Shown: positions 49,815 through 61,050 of the stretch, piece by piece
How positions within the stretch are numbered: position 1 is the first letter of the stretch
How the letters are laid out: each line of letters starts with the position of its first letter
NCBI GenBank assembly: GCA_021464415.1
Contig: JAKCWG010000639.1
Coordinates: 86,673 to 150,672 of the forward strand
Reading direction: 5' to 3'
Origin: Lonicera japonica
Lineage: Eukaryota > Streptophyta > Magnoliopsida > Dipsacales > Caprifoliaceae
Length of the DNA stretch: 64,000 nt
Notes under the pieces: model-generated
What the model was told of the DNA's origin: nothing
The model's input: only the letters and a program-made list of their open reading frames with translations
The model's database searches: none
Position numbers and translations under genes: made by a program

Positions 49815-50649
49815 ATGGCAAGCCAGCAAGCTCCAGCCCGTCCACGGTTCCTATCAGCTTCATTGCCAGCCCCAGCCCAACCCTCTAACCAAGTTCCACA
49901 GCCAAGACCATCTTTTATGACTCGATCTACTACATTTGGCCAAAACCTTTGGCTTCCTATAACTGCTCAACCTCCACCATCGGCTGCTGTGGCACCACCT
50001 CCTCTTTCTGCCACAGCTGCACCACCTGCAGCAGCACCACGAGCTGCAGTTGTTCCGGTTATCCCTTCTTCTTCGGTACCACCTCTTTTTCAACCAAGAA
50101 TATTCTCAACCCCTAAGTCTCCATTGCCAAATTCTCATGTCCCAAAGCTTGTGTCACCATCCCCTAAACCATCACCACCTCCGTCATCTTTTCAAGCATC
50201 ACTTGGTGTATCTATCACTGTCCCTACCACCAACACCACTGCTCCTCCTACAACTCCAAATTCCTTTCCCAAAATCAACAAATCTCACCCAAGTAATACC
50301 CCTTCAATCTCCTAAAACAAGCCCAATTTCTCTGCCTCCATCTCCACCATGCGAAATCAACAAGAAACATTATTCAGATTCTAAAGACTCGGGGGTGATG
50401 GTTATAACACTTGCAGGTGATAACGAAGGGGCCACCGTGAAGTTGAGCTCTTCTCGGAAGAAAGGATATTCTATAGATATAAGTGACAAAGAAGGGAATT
50501 CAAATCAAAATCCAGGAGTTGGATTTGAGATCAACAGTAGTGTGCAGGGTGTGAAAAATTCCACTCTCCACAATTCGTCTTTAACTCACCATAGTCCCGG
50601 TGTCCACCTCTCTGTCTACAGTAAGGCCAATGGTGCCACCAATGAATAA
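49815..50649 (+). pseudogene. Proline-rich protein gene, copy F (best preserved; one 2-bp deletion)
   Basis: ATG at MASQQAPARPRF, an N-terminal half rich in Pro, Ala and Ser (AQPPPSAAVAPPPLSATAAP, SPSPKPSPPPSS), then a Thr/Pro-rich linker to SHPSNTPSIS-stop (50315). Copies A, C and E read 'ccttcacaatctcc' where F has 'ccttcaatctcc'. This missing CA moves the conserved C-terminal part (VMVITLAGDNEGATVKLSSS, YSIDISDKEG, GFEINSSVQGVKNS, PGVHLSVYSKANGATNE) into another frame, which stays open to the stop at 50649. With the two bases the product would be near 278 residues. No signal peptide or membrane helix is seen. I do not recognise a named family; the C-terminal pattern faintly recalls uncharacterised plant proline-rich proteins. 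Either a very young pseudogene, a sequencing error, or a shorter protein ending at 50315. Confidence 0.65.
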
Positions 50650-51119
50650 AATAAAACCTTTCCGAGCGCGAAGGGAAATAAAGCGAGGGGTATCCACTTT
50701 TTTGTGCTTTTTATTTCATTTATAACAAGAAGTGTATAAGGGAATAAATTAGTAAAGGGGTGCATGGATTCTGATTTTTCAGAGTTATTTAGGATCCATT
50801 AATCTTTTGTGAGATGAGTAAAGCATGTCCATGCATGATCTGTTTATGTTCGTTGAGGGGGGAAATTTAATATGTATGGCACATGAAGTATTAAATGGTG
50901 TGGTTTCCATAGCCCGTATAACAAATATAATAAACGTTGGTGATTAGATCAACATATTATTGGTGCACTCTTTGTATGTATGTATGCAGTGAAATTTGTG
51001 CCTATTTTGAATGATGCAATTGCAGTTGTTTGATGTCATATTATCTATAATTCTATACTATATATATATAACAAGAACAAAACAAAGAGTTTTTTGTATG
51101 TCTCTGAAATTACAAAAAT

Positions 51120-54105
51120 ACTTCTATTGTGCCAAAAAAAAGTTTAGAAAATAATGCATAAGTTGGAATTTGAATTCATGTCATAAAACTTGAAAGGTGA
51201 ATATACTTGCCACTTGAACAAATCCAATATTAAGAGATACTCAGTACTGCAAAAAAAAATATAAAAAAAAGGTGCAACTATTTAACGACCAACGAAAAAA
51301 CTTGGCATGTATACTAGGAGAGGTATACATTGGGGGTCACATTGAAACTGTGTCAGACTTTTCGATTTTTAAATGATCAACCTTTATGTAATATAATAAC
51401 ATATACTCAACTACTATACCATCTATAATTAATATTAATTTTTTTGTTCAAGTTATATCTCTGTCTATGTAATACCCGTGGCATTTGCATTTGCATTTCA
51501 GCATGAGCATCCTTGTTTTATACGTTTATATGAGTTTGATTTTTTATTTTAATACTTGTCATACAATTTTCATAAGTTGGATATGATTTGAGATAATTTT
51601 TCTTGATAATTATGTTCGGGTTTGATTACCGTGTTCCCACCATTTACACTCTTGGTCGTAATTCGCTTTGTTTTATCCATCTTGGTCTTTATTATGATAC
51701 ATTTAATTATTCTATATTCTTAAATGTTTAGCCTACAAATTATAGAGAAATAAACATATTTTAGACAATTGTGCAGTGTTACCATTTCGATCATATCTTT
51801 TCGCTCAGAACTCTGATTTTGGCGTTCTTTATATCGTTAAAAAGAAGACTCGGAGAAATAAAACATCTTCCGAATGAAAATTTTCGAGTTCAAACATTTA
51901 CTGGCTTAAAATTAGCTCCAAAGTTGCATGTAACGCATAGTGACGCGAAAACAGGGGCATTTTGGTGATTTTCCTTTTTATTCCACTTAATCTCTTCTCT
52001 CCCTTTCCTTCATCTTAAAACCTCAATTCATTACAAATTAAACCACTAAATCCATTCTACTACTAGAAATCACAAGCTAGCAACATCATCAACAAGATTT
52101 CATCCTCCTCCTCCTGTGAATTATTCAATTCACCCAGGAATGCTTCAAGCTTTTCATGCTCAACTAGTCCAATTCTTCATCAATCCTTTATTTGAGGCGG
52201 GAAAATGAGTAAACTTCTCTTCTCTACTCTAATTTACATTTTTTATACTCTAGATTGTTAATTTTGAGTTTCACCCACATGAACCCTAAATTTTCTATTT
52301 TAGAGAAGAGATGATTTTCTAAATTTCTATTAATTGAACTATGAAGTTGTGGGTAAATACAAGTATTAGGATAATGATGGTATTTGATATATGAACTTGC
52401 AAGTATGATTGTTATATGGGTTTTGAAGTCAAGTTTTGATGATGAACAGTGAATTCATCCTAGTACACCTTGCCCATAAACTATTGGTATAATTGAATAA
52501 GTTTACTTTGAAAATTGACTATGGAATTTACTTTAGTGTTGGCACCTAAACTTGGTTTAAAGACACATTTAATGTAAATTGTGTATTCTATGGATATTGT
52601 ACTTGTGCTTGTACTTGTGGTTGGTTTGTAAGTTGGGACGGAGAGCCCCTTGGATGCAAAGACCGGAAACCGTGTACGGAAGCAAGGAAGAGGTGCCACC
52701 GCCATGGGGTGAGGAGCCCCTGGAATGGGGACCACCAAATTAGCATTTACGGAGTAACCATTCATTATGTATGTGTTACTAGTCTGTCTGGAATTTATAT
52801 TCGGCCACTTATCCTCTACACAATAAAATTAAATGCGTCGATTTTATAAATTATATCTTCTTTAACAAGTGCCAACATTGTTTATGATTCTTATATGAGT
52901 TTAATGAGGTATGATTATGTTCTTCACTGAATTCCCTTATACTTTGGAGCCTCATTTGTTAGGCTTGTTTGCAACTTTAATAGTTCAATTGTTAGTCTAA
53001 TTTCACCCTCGTGTTTCCATTGGGCTTTTTAGCTCACGTCTTTCCTCCACAGGTACACAATCTGATCGTGTAGTAGATGACAAGGAAAAGGGGAATGGAT
53101 GAGGTTACATGCAATAAACTAGATCCTTGGTACCAACTAGACCTTATGTAGTCTTCATGTAGAGGACTTTGGTTTGTTTCTTTTGGGTTTCGTTAATAAT
53201 ATGTTGTGGATATGTAATATAACAAAAGAATATTTTGTAGAGAATTTATGGTTTTATGTATTTATGACTTTTATAGTTAACGAGATTTGATAATGGCATG
53301 TGGTTTGGTTAACAGTTTGTATCGTATAAGTGCATCACATTTTAAGATTTATATTTAGGGAACTTCAGTTGGTCTTATATGCGTCCATTATCCAAATTTA
53401 TATCCGCCCGATAGGCGGATATCGTAGCGTCCTTGCTACCCCGAGGTGTGGGATTCGGGGCGTTACAGTCTATTAGTGCGGGAGATAGATTGTGTTTTCG
53501 CTATTTTCCATTGTCTATTTATATTTGTTTAGCTAGCTATAATACATAAAACATATATAACATTGCATATATAATATATACCAATTAATTAAACCTGATA
53601 TTCCTTTGTTAACATATGTATTATAACATTTGTAATTGTTTGTACGTAATCTTTTCAATGATAATTGGAAATCACTTTTGGATCATATTATCTTGACCAA
53701 AATTATTAATTAGTGATCCACTTGAAACACTGACAGACAGACTGACTGACTATATATATACATACACATTGGAGGATTATTTGACTAGAGGATAGCAGAG
53801 GGCCAACTCCCTGCCATTAGGGTGTTCCTTTCCTCATTTAGGTGGACTTATATATATATCTTTCCTTTTCTTATAAGAGTACGTTTTATAAAAATTTAAA
53901 AAATAACAACAAAAGCAGTTAATTTTTATGAAAAATTGAAATATAAGTTGAAATAAGTAATATCTTCTTAATTTTTAACTTTTTCTGCGGAAAATTTTTC
54001 TTTATGGGTTAAGGAAGAAAAATATTCCGTAAAAAATAACGAATGATGGAAGACATCTACTTATAAAAATAATCATAAAATATATCTCTACCATTTATGG
54101 TTTAT
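51120..54105. repeat. Tandem array unit 4 (partial, right edge)
   Basis: Repeats the start of the unit, interrupted by a 2.0-kb solo LTR, then runs into alpha-type spacer ('ctacttataaaaataatcat') and loses similarity at about 54105. It has no Helitron H1, showing the pre-insertion state at 53740-53760. Confidence 0.8.
51468..53467. mobile_element. Solo LTR, 2000 bp, in unit 4
   Basis: TGTAATACCCGTGGC to GGGGCGTTACA, inverted TGTAA/TTACA ends, and a perfect 5-bp duplication GTCTA (51463-51467, 53468-53472). Other units read 'ctgtctattaatgcggg' straight through. The GGGGCGTTACA end is of the kind seen on Ty3/gypsy LTRs. No internal domain. The small open frame near 52481-52765 shows no recognisable protein. 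Confidence 0.88.
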
Positions 54106-54192
54106 ATATATCATAACTTGCAAATTAAATTATTAGTAATCAATTCATGTTAGAAAACAATTTGAATCTACGATATATATATATACCAAAAA

Positions 54193-54620
54193 GAGCATCT
54201 CCAATGCGAGTATGAATTGGATATACCAAGAAAAGCATCTACAATATGTTAGGGAACATAACGGATACTATATACAATAAGAGCATCGATCTCCAATGCT
54301 AGTATGAATTAGATATACCAAAAATATTGACATGTAAGCATGTCTAAAGATATGGTTCCTAGGTGGCACTAAAAAACTTGCTCATAGTCTTTTTTTTTTT
54401 TTTTTATCTCCAATGGTGTTTAAAAAATGATATGTTAAAGTAAAAATGATGACGTGGCATCTAGATATTGTCTATGAGCTCTTCAAAACATCTTCCCTTT
54501 TTTTTTTGCTACATCACCTTCATGGTCATTATCCATATTTGTATTGGAGATGGGTTTTTTAACTCACTCTCTATATGACACTCTATTTTTGTCCAATTCA
54601 TGGTCGAATTGGAGATGCTC
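54193..54620. mobile_element. MITE with GAGCATCTCCAAT ends
   Basis: Left end GAGCATCTCCAATGCGAG and right end complementary (CGAATTGGAGATGCTC). The left part is repeated near 54281 ('gagcatcgatctccaatgct'), suggesting a nested or duplicated copy. No clear target-site duplication. Such ends are common in plant MITEs. Confidence 0.65.
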
Positions 54621-55649
54621 TAATTCTAGGAAGACATCTATATATGACATAAAAACTGACATATCCAATGTGGCCACCATGTATTTGTTAAAAGAACCGT
54701 ATCACATTCCATTCGAACCAATGAGTGATTGACACATTCTTACCATGTACGTAGTAGCAATCCCAAAACTAATTTGTTCAAGTTTTCTTTTATGTTTAAA
54801 ATAATTCACACCCTAATTAAACCGGTATAAGAAGCATTATATTTTAATTTCTTCTTATACTGGTACATGAAGAACAATCTATTATATTTTTTAACTCTTG
54901 TATAATATCTTACCGGTTAAAGTTTTAGTGTTTGTAATTGTCTGAATTGGCCTAGGTTTGAATTACAACAATTTTGATACTTACGGGTTTAATTTGCAAA
55001 CACTGAACTTTTAAATGAAGGGTTGAAAAGGGCGCTGAACTTCATGGTTCTTTATGCAATTTACACATAAAGATGATAATGGACAAAGCAGCCACATAAT
55101 CTTGCTAGCTCAGTCGGTAAGATTAACCGGTAACTCAAACTGGTATAAGAAGCATTTCTCTTTTAGAAAGAAAAATATGCATTGGGTAATTTTCCTTCCC
55201 TAATCAATTTCGGCCCCAAATATATTGCTCTACATGTGCCAAAAGTGCTTATGCAGTTCTTCCCTTTTGCTTTCAAATTTCAAATGGATCCTTGTTGTGT
55301 GGCACCCCCGCCTTAATTAGCAGGATAACACCCGTAATTAAAACCTGAAGTGTCACTGACCCACCTTAGACTAGTTAAAGTTGGTCAAATATAAATAATA
55401 AAATAATGAATTTAGGTAAATCACATAACATTGAATAAACAACCATGATACTCATGTAGTGTATGATAATGTAAAACAGAAGCATAACATGCATATATGT
55501 ATTCAAGAGACATACAAAACTATATCAACATGTTGATTAACATACATCATATTTTAACTTTTACATACAAAACTGAATAGATTGTTGGGATTGTAGTTGG
55601 ATTTTAGCTAAAATGTTAATATTATGTTTTAACTTTTACATCCTCTGAT
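54621..55649. other. Intergenic repeat debris, no gene seen
   Basis: Contains two short related pieces with 'ggtataagaagcatt' (near 54822 and 55134) and a 'gtggcacccccgccttaatt' sequence near 55300 that could be an LTR end. No coding region is recognised. Confidence 0.4.
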
Positions 55650-56885
55650 TTGCTTGTTATGTGGATTGATTTATGGTCGTTGCCAGCATTTTAAAAGTGT
55701 CTTCAACATTAGGTGAATTATTAGTGGATGGGATTGGAGTATTGTAATTTCGCATAGGATAAAAAATTAAATCCTTATTAGCGTTAACTTAATGTTGGAA
55801 GAATTGTTGTTGTGGGATGATTGGTCCAACTTGTTGAGGAACTGACCTATTTTGTGGACCTTGGAAACCTGGTGGACCACCTATATTTTCTTGTTGTGAA
55901 AAAACATTTTGACTCCAGGAAACATTTGGGTGAAATCGCATATTAGGGTGGTATCTATTGCCAAAAGTATTAAATACATACATTTGTGCATCAGAATCAG
56001 AGCAGTAAACAAGACAGACTTAAGTAGTATGAGTAAAGCTAGAACACAACCCACATGGGTTGATGACACTTAAAACTGAACTTGGGTGGTTTCTAGTCAA
56101 GATAGTAAATGCATCAAATTTCTTACTTAAGTTTTGAACACTAGTAGCTAGACTCTCTATGACAGATTTTAAGTCTGGATCAGCTTTGACTTCATACATG
56201 TCTGGTTTCTTAATTGGGGTATATTCGTTACAAGACATGTATTCACTACTTCCAGTTTTGTGGACTCTCAGCTAATTCCTCTAAAAATGTATAGGCTTGA
56301 TCAGGAGTTTGGTCTTTGAATTTGCCTTTGTGCTTTGATTCAATCATTGTATGATTCATCAGGGAAAGACCCTTATAGAAGAAATGGACAAGAATTGCTT
56401 TATCAAAACCATGGTGTGGACATTTAAGTAATAAAACGCTCACGTCTCTCATAGAATTCCTCATCTACTTTACCCTTAAATGTACTAATATCATCTCTTA
56501 TTGATTCAGTCTTTTGCATAGGGTAAAGTTTATATATAAACTTCCTAGCTAGTTGTCCCCATGTTGTGATTGAATTAGGAGGAAGATAATTCAACCACAG
56601 GACTGCCTTATCTTCTAATGATAAAGGAAATAATCTAAGCTTGGCATCATTATCATCTAGACTTTGGTTCTTAAAGGTGTTGCAGATTGTAAGAAATTTC
56701 CGTAAGTGAATGTATGGTTGTTTATTATCAAGCTCATGGAACTTAAGTAGCATTTAAAGGTACTAGGCCTAATTTCGAATTGAGCAGCAATAGTGGTTAG
56801 AAGGGTAATGCACATAGGAGGCTCAGCTGTGACAATAGCGAAATAATTGTTTAATGTAGATTGTTGGCTGCCATTGTGAGATTTT
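55650..56885 (-). pseudogene. Ty3/gypsy (Athila/Tat-like) gag remnant
   Basis: Read from high to low coordinates, pieces in three frames give a gag protein. An N-terminal stretch (FAIVTAEPPMCITLLTTI, FEIRPSTFK) comes first. Next is the retrotransposon-gag core (YIHLRKFLTICNTFK, RLFPLSLEDKAVLWLNYLPP, ITTWGQLARKFIYKLYP), then CPHHGFDKAILVHFFYKGLS, DQAYTFLEELAE and MYEVKADPDLKSVIESL. A Cys/His patch (NPCGLCSSFTHTT) follows, and then HPNVSWSQNVF with a Gln-rich tail. This layout is that of Athila/Tat-lineage gag. At least four frameshifts or stops (near 56755, 56440, 56250, 56015) disable it. Pol is absent; similarity fades near 55650. Confidence 0.85.
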
Positions 56886-57560
56886 CAGGTGGAAATGTTA
56901 GTTGTCTTTTAATTATTCAACCATTTCTAAGTTGCATAAACTGCGTAAAATCTTAGTTGCAAGCAAATCCTAAAAATAATTTAATTAAGCAATGAATTTA
57001 TTATCTTCAAATTAGTGCGGGCTGAGTATTTCAATAAAATTAATGACCTAGGCTTTTCTTATTCTTATCGAGAAAATTGAAAGCTTACTAGTTAAGGCTC
57101 CCACTCTAACAATCGGTTAAGTTCCTAGGAAATACTGGAAGAGTCATAAGCAGTTCCACTTAAAACCCAGCTACCTTCGACAGCGGTTTGCTGTTTTGAC
57201 AGAACTTACCTAGGTGCTGCTAAATCAAAAAAGTACTCACTGGACTAGCCAACAATTATCTTGCACTATCTAATTAATTTTAAATTAATAAATTCAAGGC
57301 TTGAAGTTTAACAAATGCATGGTGGTTTTTAACCAAGGTGGCAAGAATTAGTGATGAAATTCAATCCTTTTCTTGATAAGAATAATGCCCTTAACTAATA
57401 TTTTAATGCAAATGCTAAACAAAATATGCACAAATAAAGAAGCAAATATATAAAACAAAAAATAAAATATAGGGACCTCAGTGCAAAGCGTTTAAATTAT
57501 CTAACCTAAATGTAAGAGGGAACCAAAAAACCCCCAAAATTATCTAATGTAAAGGTAAAA
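56886..57560 (-). mobile_element. 5' leader or LTR of the gag element (tentative)
   Basis: Lies immediately upstream of gag on the minus strand and looks untranslated. It contains two similar 'cttatcaagaaaagg / ctcgataagaataag' motifs and a 'cagcaaaccgctgtcgaagg' stretch. No LTR boundary, primer-binding site or target duplication was found, so the extent is a guess. Confidence 0.35.
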
Positions 57561-57579
57561 ACAAATAAAAAAGGAAATT

Positions 57580-57850
57580 ATTTTGTTTTGTTTTGTTTTT
57601 TAAAATTTTGAACTTTATGTTTTTTTTTTTTCAGATTTTTTTTGAATTTACTTTTTTTTTTCAGACTAAATATTAAAAATAATAATAAATAATAATAAAT
57701 AAATTTTTCAAACTTTTTTTTTTTCAGATTTTTTTCCAAGTTACTGGTTTTTTTTTTTTTTTTTTTTGCTGAATTAAATTTTTTTAATAAAAAACAAAAA
57801 TAATTATAAATTTTTTTTCGTGTTATTAACAATAAAAATAATAAATAAAA
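57580..57850. repeat. T-rich low-complexity DNA
   Basis: Long T runs separated by short sequences. The Lys-rich minus-strand open frame across it is an artefact. Confidence 0.85.
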
Positions 57851-58274
57851 TAGACTTGGAGAGGGAGTAGGAGGGTCCAAAAAAAATATTTAGGGCTTGT
57901 TTGGTTGATATTTTAAATTGAGTTTTTGAGTTAAGTTTTTAGGAAGTGTAAAAGTATGTTGAAAAGTGAATGGGGTTTTTTTTTGGAGTTCTTTTCAACC
58001 AATTCAAAAAAAGCTCATGAAAAAAACTAAAAAAATAGTTAAAATGGATCTTGTTTTACAGATCTCGATGAGTATGTTTCAAATATATATATATATATGT
58101 ATATATGTATTTTTATCTAATTCTAATTTTTGGATTTAAAATTATGGTATTTTTAAAATTTTATGAGAGAGAAAGTAATGTTAAATAAATTTTGAAAAGT
58201 GTGAAGTAAAGTTAATTTTTGGATAAAAAACTAAAACATGGATTTTTAAGGGGAATTCTTAAAATTAATTTGTT
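57851..58274. other. Non-coding, possible MITE end
   Basis: 'gggcttgtttggttgatatt' at 57893 resembles the start of many plant MITEs, but I could not find a matching end. Confidence 0.3.
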
Positions 58275-59024
58275 TTGCACTTAAATGCATAAAATTCCTA
58301 CTTTTATATAAATATTTAAACTAGTATAACGAATAAGTGGGAGTTGATACAAATCCAAATTGATACCTTAAAAATAGGAAAGTTTGTCGAAATCCAAGAT
58401 TTTAGTTACCAAGAATAAAATAGTTTTTGAATTTTGATTTTAAAATTATCTACACTAAGAAACTAAACTAATTAAATTAAATCAAACACGCAAATAATTA
58501 GTATAAAAAAATCCGAAAGAAAGAAAATCATCCACCATGGATATAAATAAAAAAATATCTAATTATATTTTTAATATTCATCCCTACTACATAAACAAAT
58601 TTAAAATTGCCATCATTCTTTCTTTAAAACTAATGTAAATAACAATGTGCATCGCCATGTATCTCCAAATTATGGTGATCACAAGAGATCCTTCCTTTAT
58701 TTTTAAAATAATTAAAGTACTAGAAAGAAAACAAACATTAAAATAATGGTAATTTGAAAATCTATTTTAATTTGGGAAGAATAATTAAAAATTAATTAGA
58801 AATAAATTAAGCACATTACATCCATGGTGGTTTCATCCCTCCGTTTTGGGGGAGAAATTAGCCAAGCATATTAATTAAAGAATACATACAAATAAAATAA
58901 TAATTCATCATTAAAATTAAAATTAAAGTATTTAAATACAAACTATAGAAAACTAAAAGAAAACTAAAAAGTGTCCCTGATTATAATGCTCGAACTAGCG
59001 TGTACCACGCGGCTTTACGCTGTT
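58275..59024 (+). repeat. Left arm of an imperfect inverted repeat
   Basis: From 'gcacttaaatgcataaaatt' to 'gtaccacgcggctttacgct', complementary with roughly 80% identity by eye to 60303-61050. Blocks such as 'ccatggatataaataaaaa', 'ttaaagtactagaaagaaaa' and 'agcacattacatcca' align in order. 'agtataacgaataagtggga' recalls a motif in gypsy LTRs, so the arms may be two opposed LTR-like insertions. Confidence 0.75.
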
Positions 59025-59239
59025 GAAAAGTACCCAAAATTGTTATTTAAACCGACAAATAATATTTTGTTAGTATATAATTAATACTTAAAATGAAGTG
59101 GAATAATATTTGTTTTGTCTTTTATAGAGAAGAAGTAAAAAGTTCAAGAAGGGGGAATAGAAAGATCTAAAGGTACATTAAATTTAATACATGAGGAGTT
59201 AGTCAAGTTGGTAAAGTTGAAATTATTCAAGTTCAAAAA
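59025..59239. other. Spacer of the inverted repeat, left side
   Basis: No gene. 'gagttagtcaagttggtaaa ... caagttcaaaaatgg' just before the LTR has the spacing of pol III A and B boxes and may be a SINE piece. Confidence 0.3.
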
Positions 59240-60041
59240 TGGTGTCAAAATCTAGAGATAGATAATTAACCAATCAATAAGTGAATATCGGTAAATAAAA
59301 AAAATAAATGCAGCGCAATGATGAACACATGACTTTTTTTTTAAGGTAGGTTCCCCCGGTAGCGCTTATGCTATTCCAGTGGTACGTCCTCCTTTTGTGT
59401 GTGCTTGTGTTGTATTAGCTCAAATGCAATCAATTTGTATGATAATACAAGCTACCAACTTCTCTCTCTCTATAATTTCCTTAATTCTATTTATAAGTAT
59501 AGAATTAGGATTACAAATATTTCAACAGAATAAATAATAAACTGTGTAGGAGAGAGAGTGTATAAGGGTTTTTGGTATTTTTTGGAGTATGAAAATAGAG
59601 AGTATAAGACCCTTCTATTTTTTGGGGTATGAAAATAGAGAGTATATGACCCTTCTATTTTTTAACAAAATATATAAGAGAGAAAGTATATATTTTTGGT
59701 GGAATATAATGGAGTGGGATAATTATTTAAAGGAAAGTAAATAATTATCTAAAGGAAAGTGTGGAATATAATGGAGTGGGATAATTATTTAAAGGAAATT
59801 AAATAATTATCTAAAGGAAAATGTGGAATATAATGGAGTGGGATAATTATTTAAAGAAAATTAAATAATTATCTAAAGGAAAGTGTGGAATATAATGGAG
59901 TGGGATAATTATTTAAAGGAAATTAAATAATTATCTAAAGGAATAAAAAAAAAAAAAGTGGAGAATATTATTTTTGTAGGCCAATGGTAAAATTATTTTT
60001 TACTTTTGTAGGCCAATGGTAAATTAATATTTACCCCATCA
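59240..60041. mobile_element. Solo LTR (802 bp), relative of 931-1737
   Basis: TGGTGTCAAAATC to CCCCATCA with 5-bp AAAAA on both sides (59235-59239, 60042-60046). Shares 'aaggtaggttcccccggtag', 'gtcctccttttgtgtgtgct' and 'ctatttataagtatagaatt' with the copy inside Helitron H1. It lacks that copy's 34-bp minisatellite and instead has a 60-bp tandem repeat. The duplication is low-complexity, so weaker evidence than for the other LTRs. Confidence 0.75.
59697..59942. repeat. 60-bp minisatellite (about 4 copies) in the solo LTR
   Basis: Head-to-tail copies of a unit with 'ggaatataatggagtgggat' followed by 'aattatttaaagg' and 'aataattatctaaagga'. Confidence 0.9.
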
Positions 60042-60126
60042 AAAAATAAAGGTTCAATGCATAGCAACAATAATTTAATTTTTGAAGAATTACCTGAAGG
60101 TCTATGGGAAGAGTTGCATATTTACA

Positions 60127-60238
60127 ATAGATAGATAGAATACATAGAATATGGATATTATTAGAATGTTTTAGAGGATACGCAATAGATAGATAGAATA
60201 CATAGAATATAGATATTATTAGAGTGTTTTAGAGTGAG
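60127..60238. repeat. 58-bp tandem duplication
   Basis: 'caatagatagatagaataca' and what follows ('tagaatat.gatattattaga.tgttttagag') occur twice in direct succession with two or three differences. Confidence 0.85.
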
Positions 60239-60302
60239 AAAATTCTCCATATATTAGTTGTCGTGATGTTGAAGTATTGCAAGTGAATGAGTGGACAATG
60301 TT

Positions 60303-61050
60303 AAGCTATGCGGTACACGTCAATTCGAACATCATAATTAGAGACGCTTTCTAGTTTGTTTTTTTTTCCATAGCTTGTATTCGAATAATTTAATTTTAGT
60401 TTTAATGTTAAATTATTATTTTATTTTTATGTGTTCTTTATTTAATATGCTTGGCTAAATTATCTCCCAAAGCGGAGGATGAAACCGCCGTAGATGTAAT
60501 GTGCTTAATTTAATTCTAGTTAATTTTTAATTATTCGTCCCGAATTAAAATAGATTTTGAAATTACCATTATTACAATGAGTGTTTTCTTTCTAGTACTT
60601 TAATTGTTTTTAAAATAAAGGAATGATCTCTTATGATCACCATAATTAGAGATACAAACGATACCTATTTTTATTTACATTAGTTTTAAAAAAAGAATTA
60701 TGATTATTATGAATTTGTTTATATAGTAGGGATGAATATTAAAAATATAATTTAGATACTTTTTATTTATATCCATGGTGGTGGATTTTCTTTCTTTGGG
60801 ATTTCTTATCATTGATTATTTGCTTGTTTGAATTAATTTAATTTAATTAGTTTAGTTTAGATAATTTCAAAATAAAAATTTTAAAACTATTTTAATCTTA
60901 GTTCCTAAAATATTGAATCTTCAACAAACTTTCCTATTTTTAGGGTACTAACTTAAATTTGGATCGATTCCTACTTATTCGTTATACTAATTTAATTATT
61001 TTACATAGAAGTAGGGTTTTTATGCATTTAAGTGCAGAATAAATCAACGA
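60303..61050 (-). repeat. Right arm of the imperfect inverted repeat
   Basis: Reverse-complement partner of 58275-59024, including 'tatatccatggtggtggatt' and 'ctttctagtactttaattg'. Confidence 0.75.

Larger units (their letters stand above)
33806..51119. repeat. Tandem array unit 3 (beta 3 + alpha 3)
   Basis: Collinear with unit 2, except for a private 527-bp MITE at its start, a 117-bp shorter solo LTR, and loss of about 1.8 kb containing the dispersed repeat (junction 43591-43595). Its alpha gene F lacks the large deletion of B and D. Confidence 0.88.

Noticed and set aside
51771..51968. Open frame inside the 2.0-kb solo LTR (also 52481-52765)
   Set aside because: Lies within an LTR and shows no recognisable domain.
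55100..55150. tRNA gene suggested by 'gctagctcagtcggtaagat'
   Set aside because: Resembles a D-arm/A box, but no B box, anticodon arm or acceptor stem can be built from the flanks.
57578..57880. 100-codon Lys-rich minus-strand frame
   Set aside because: Low-complexity T-rich DNA.
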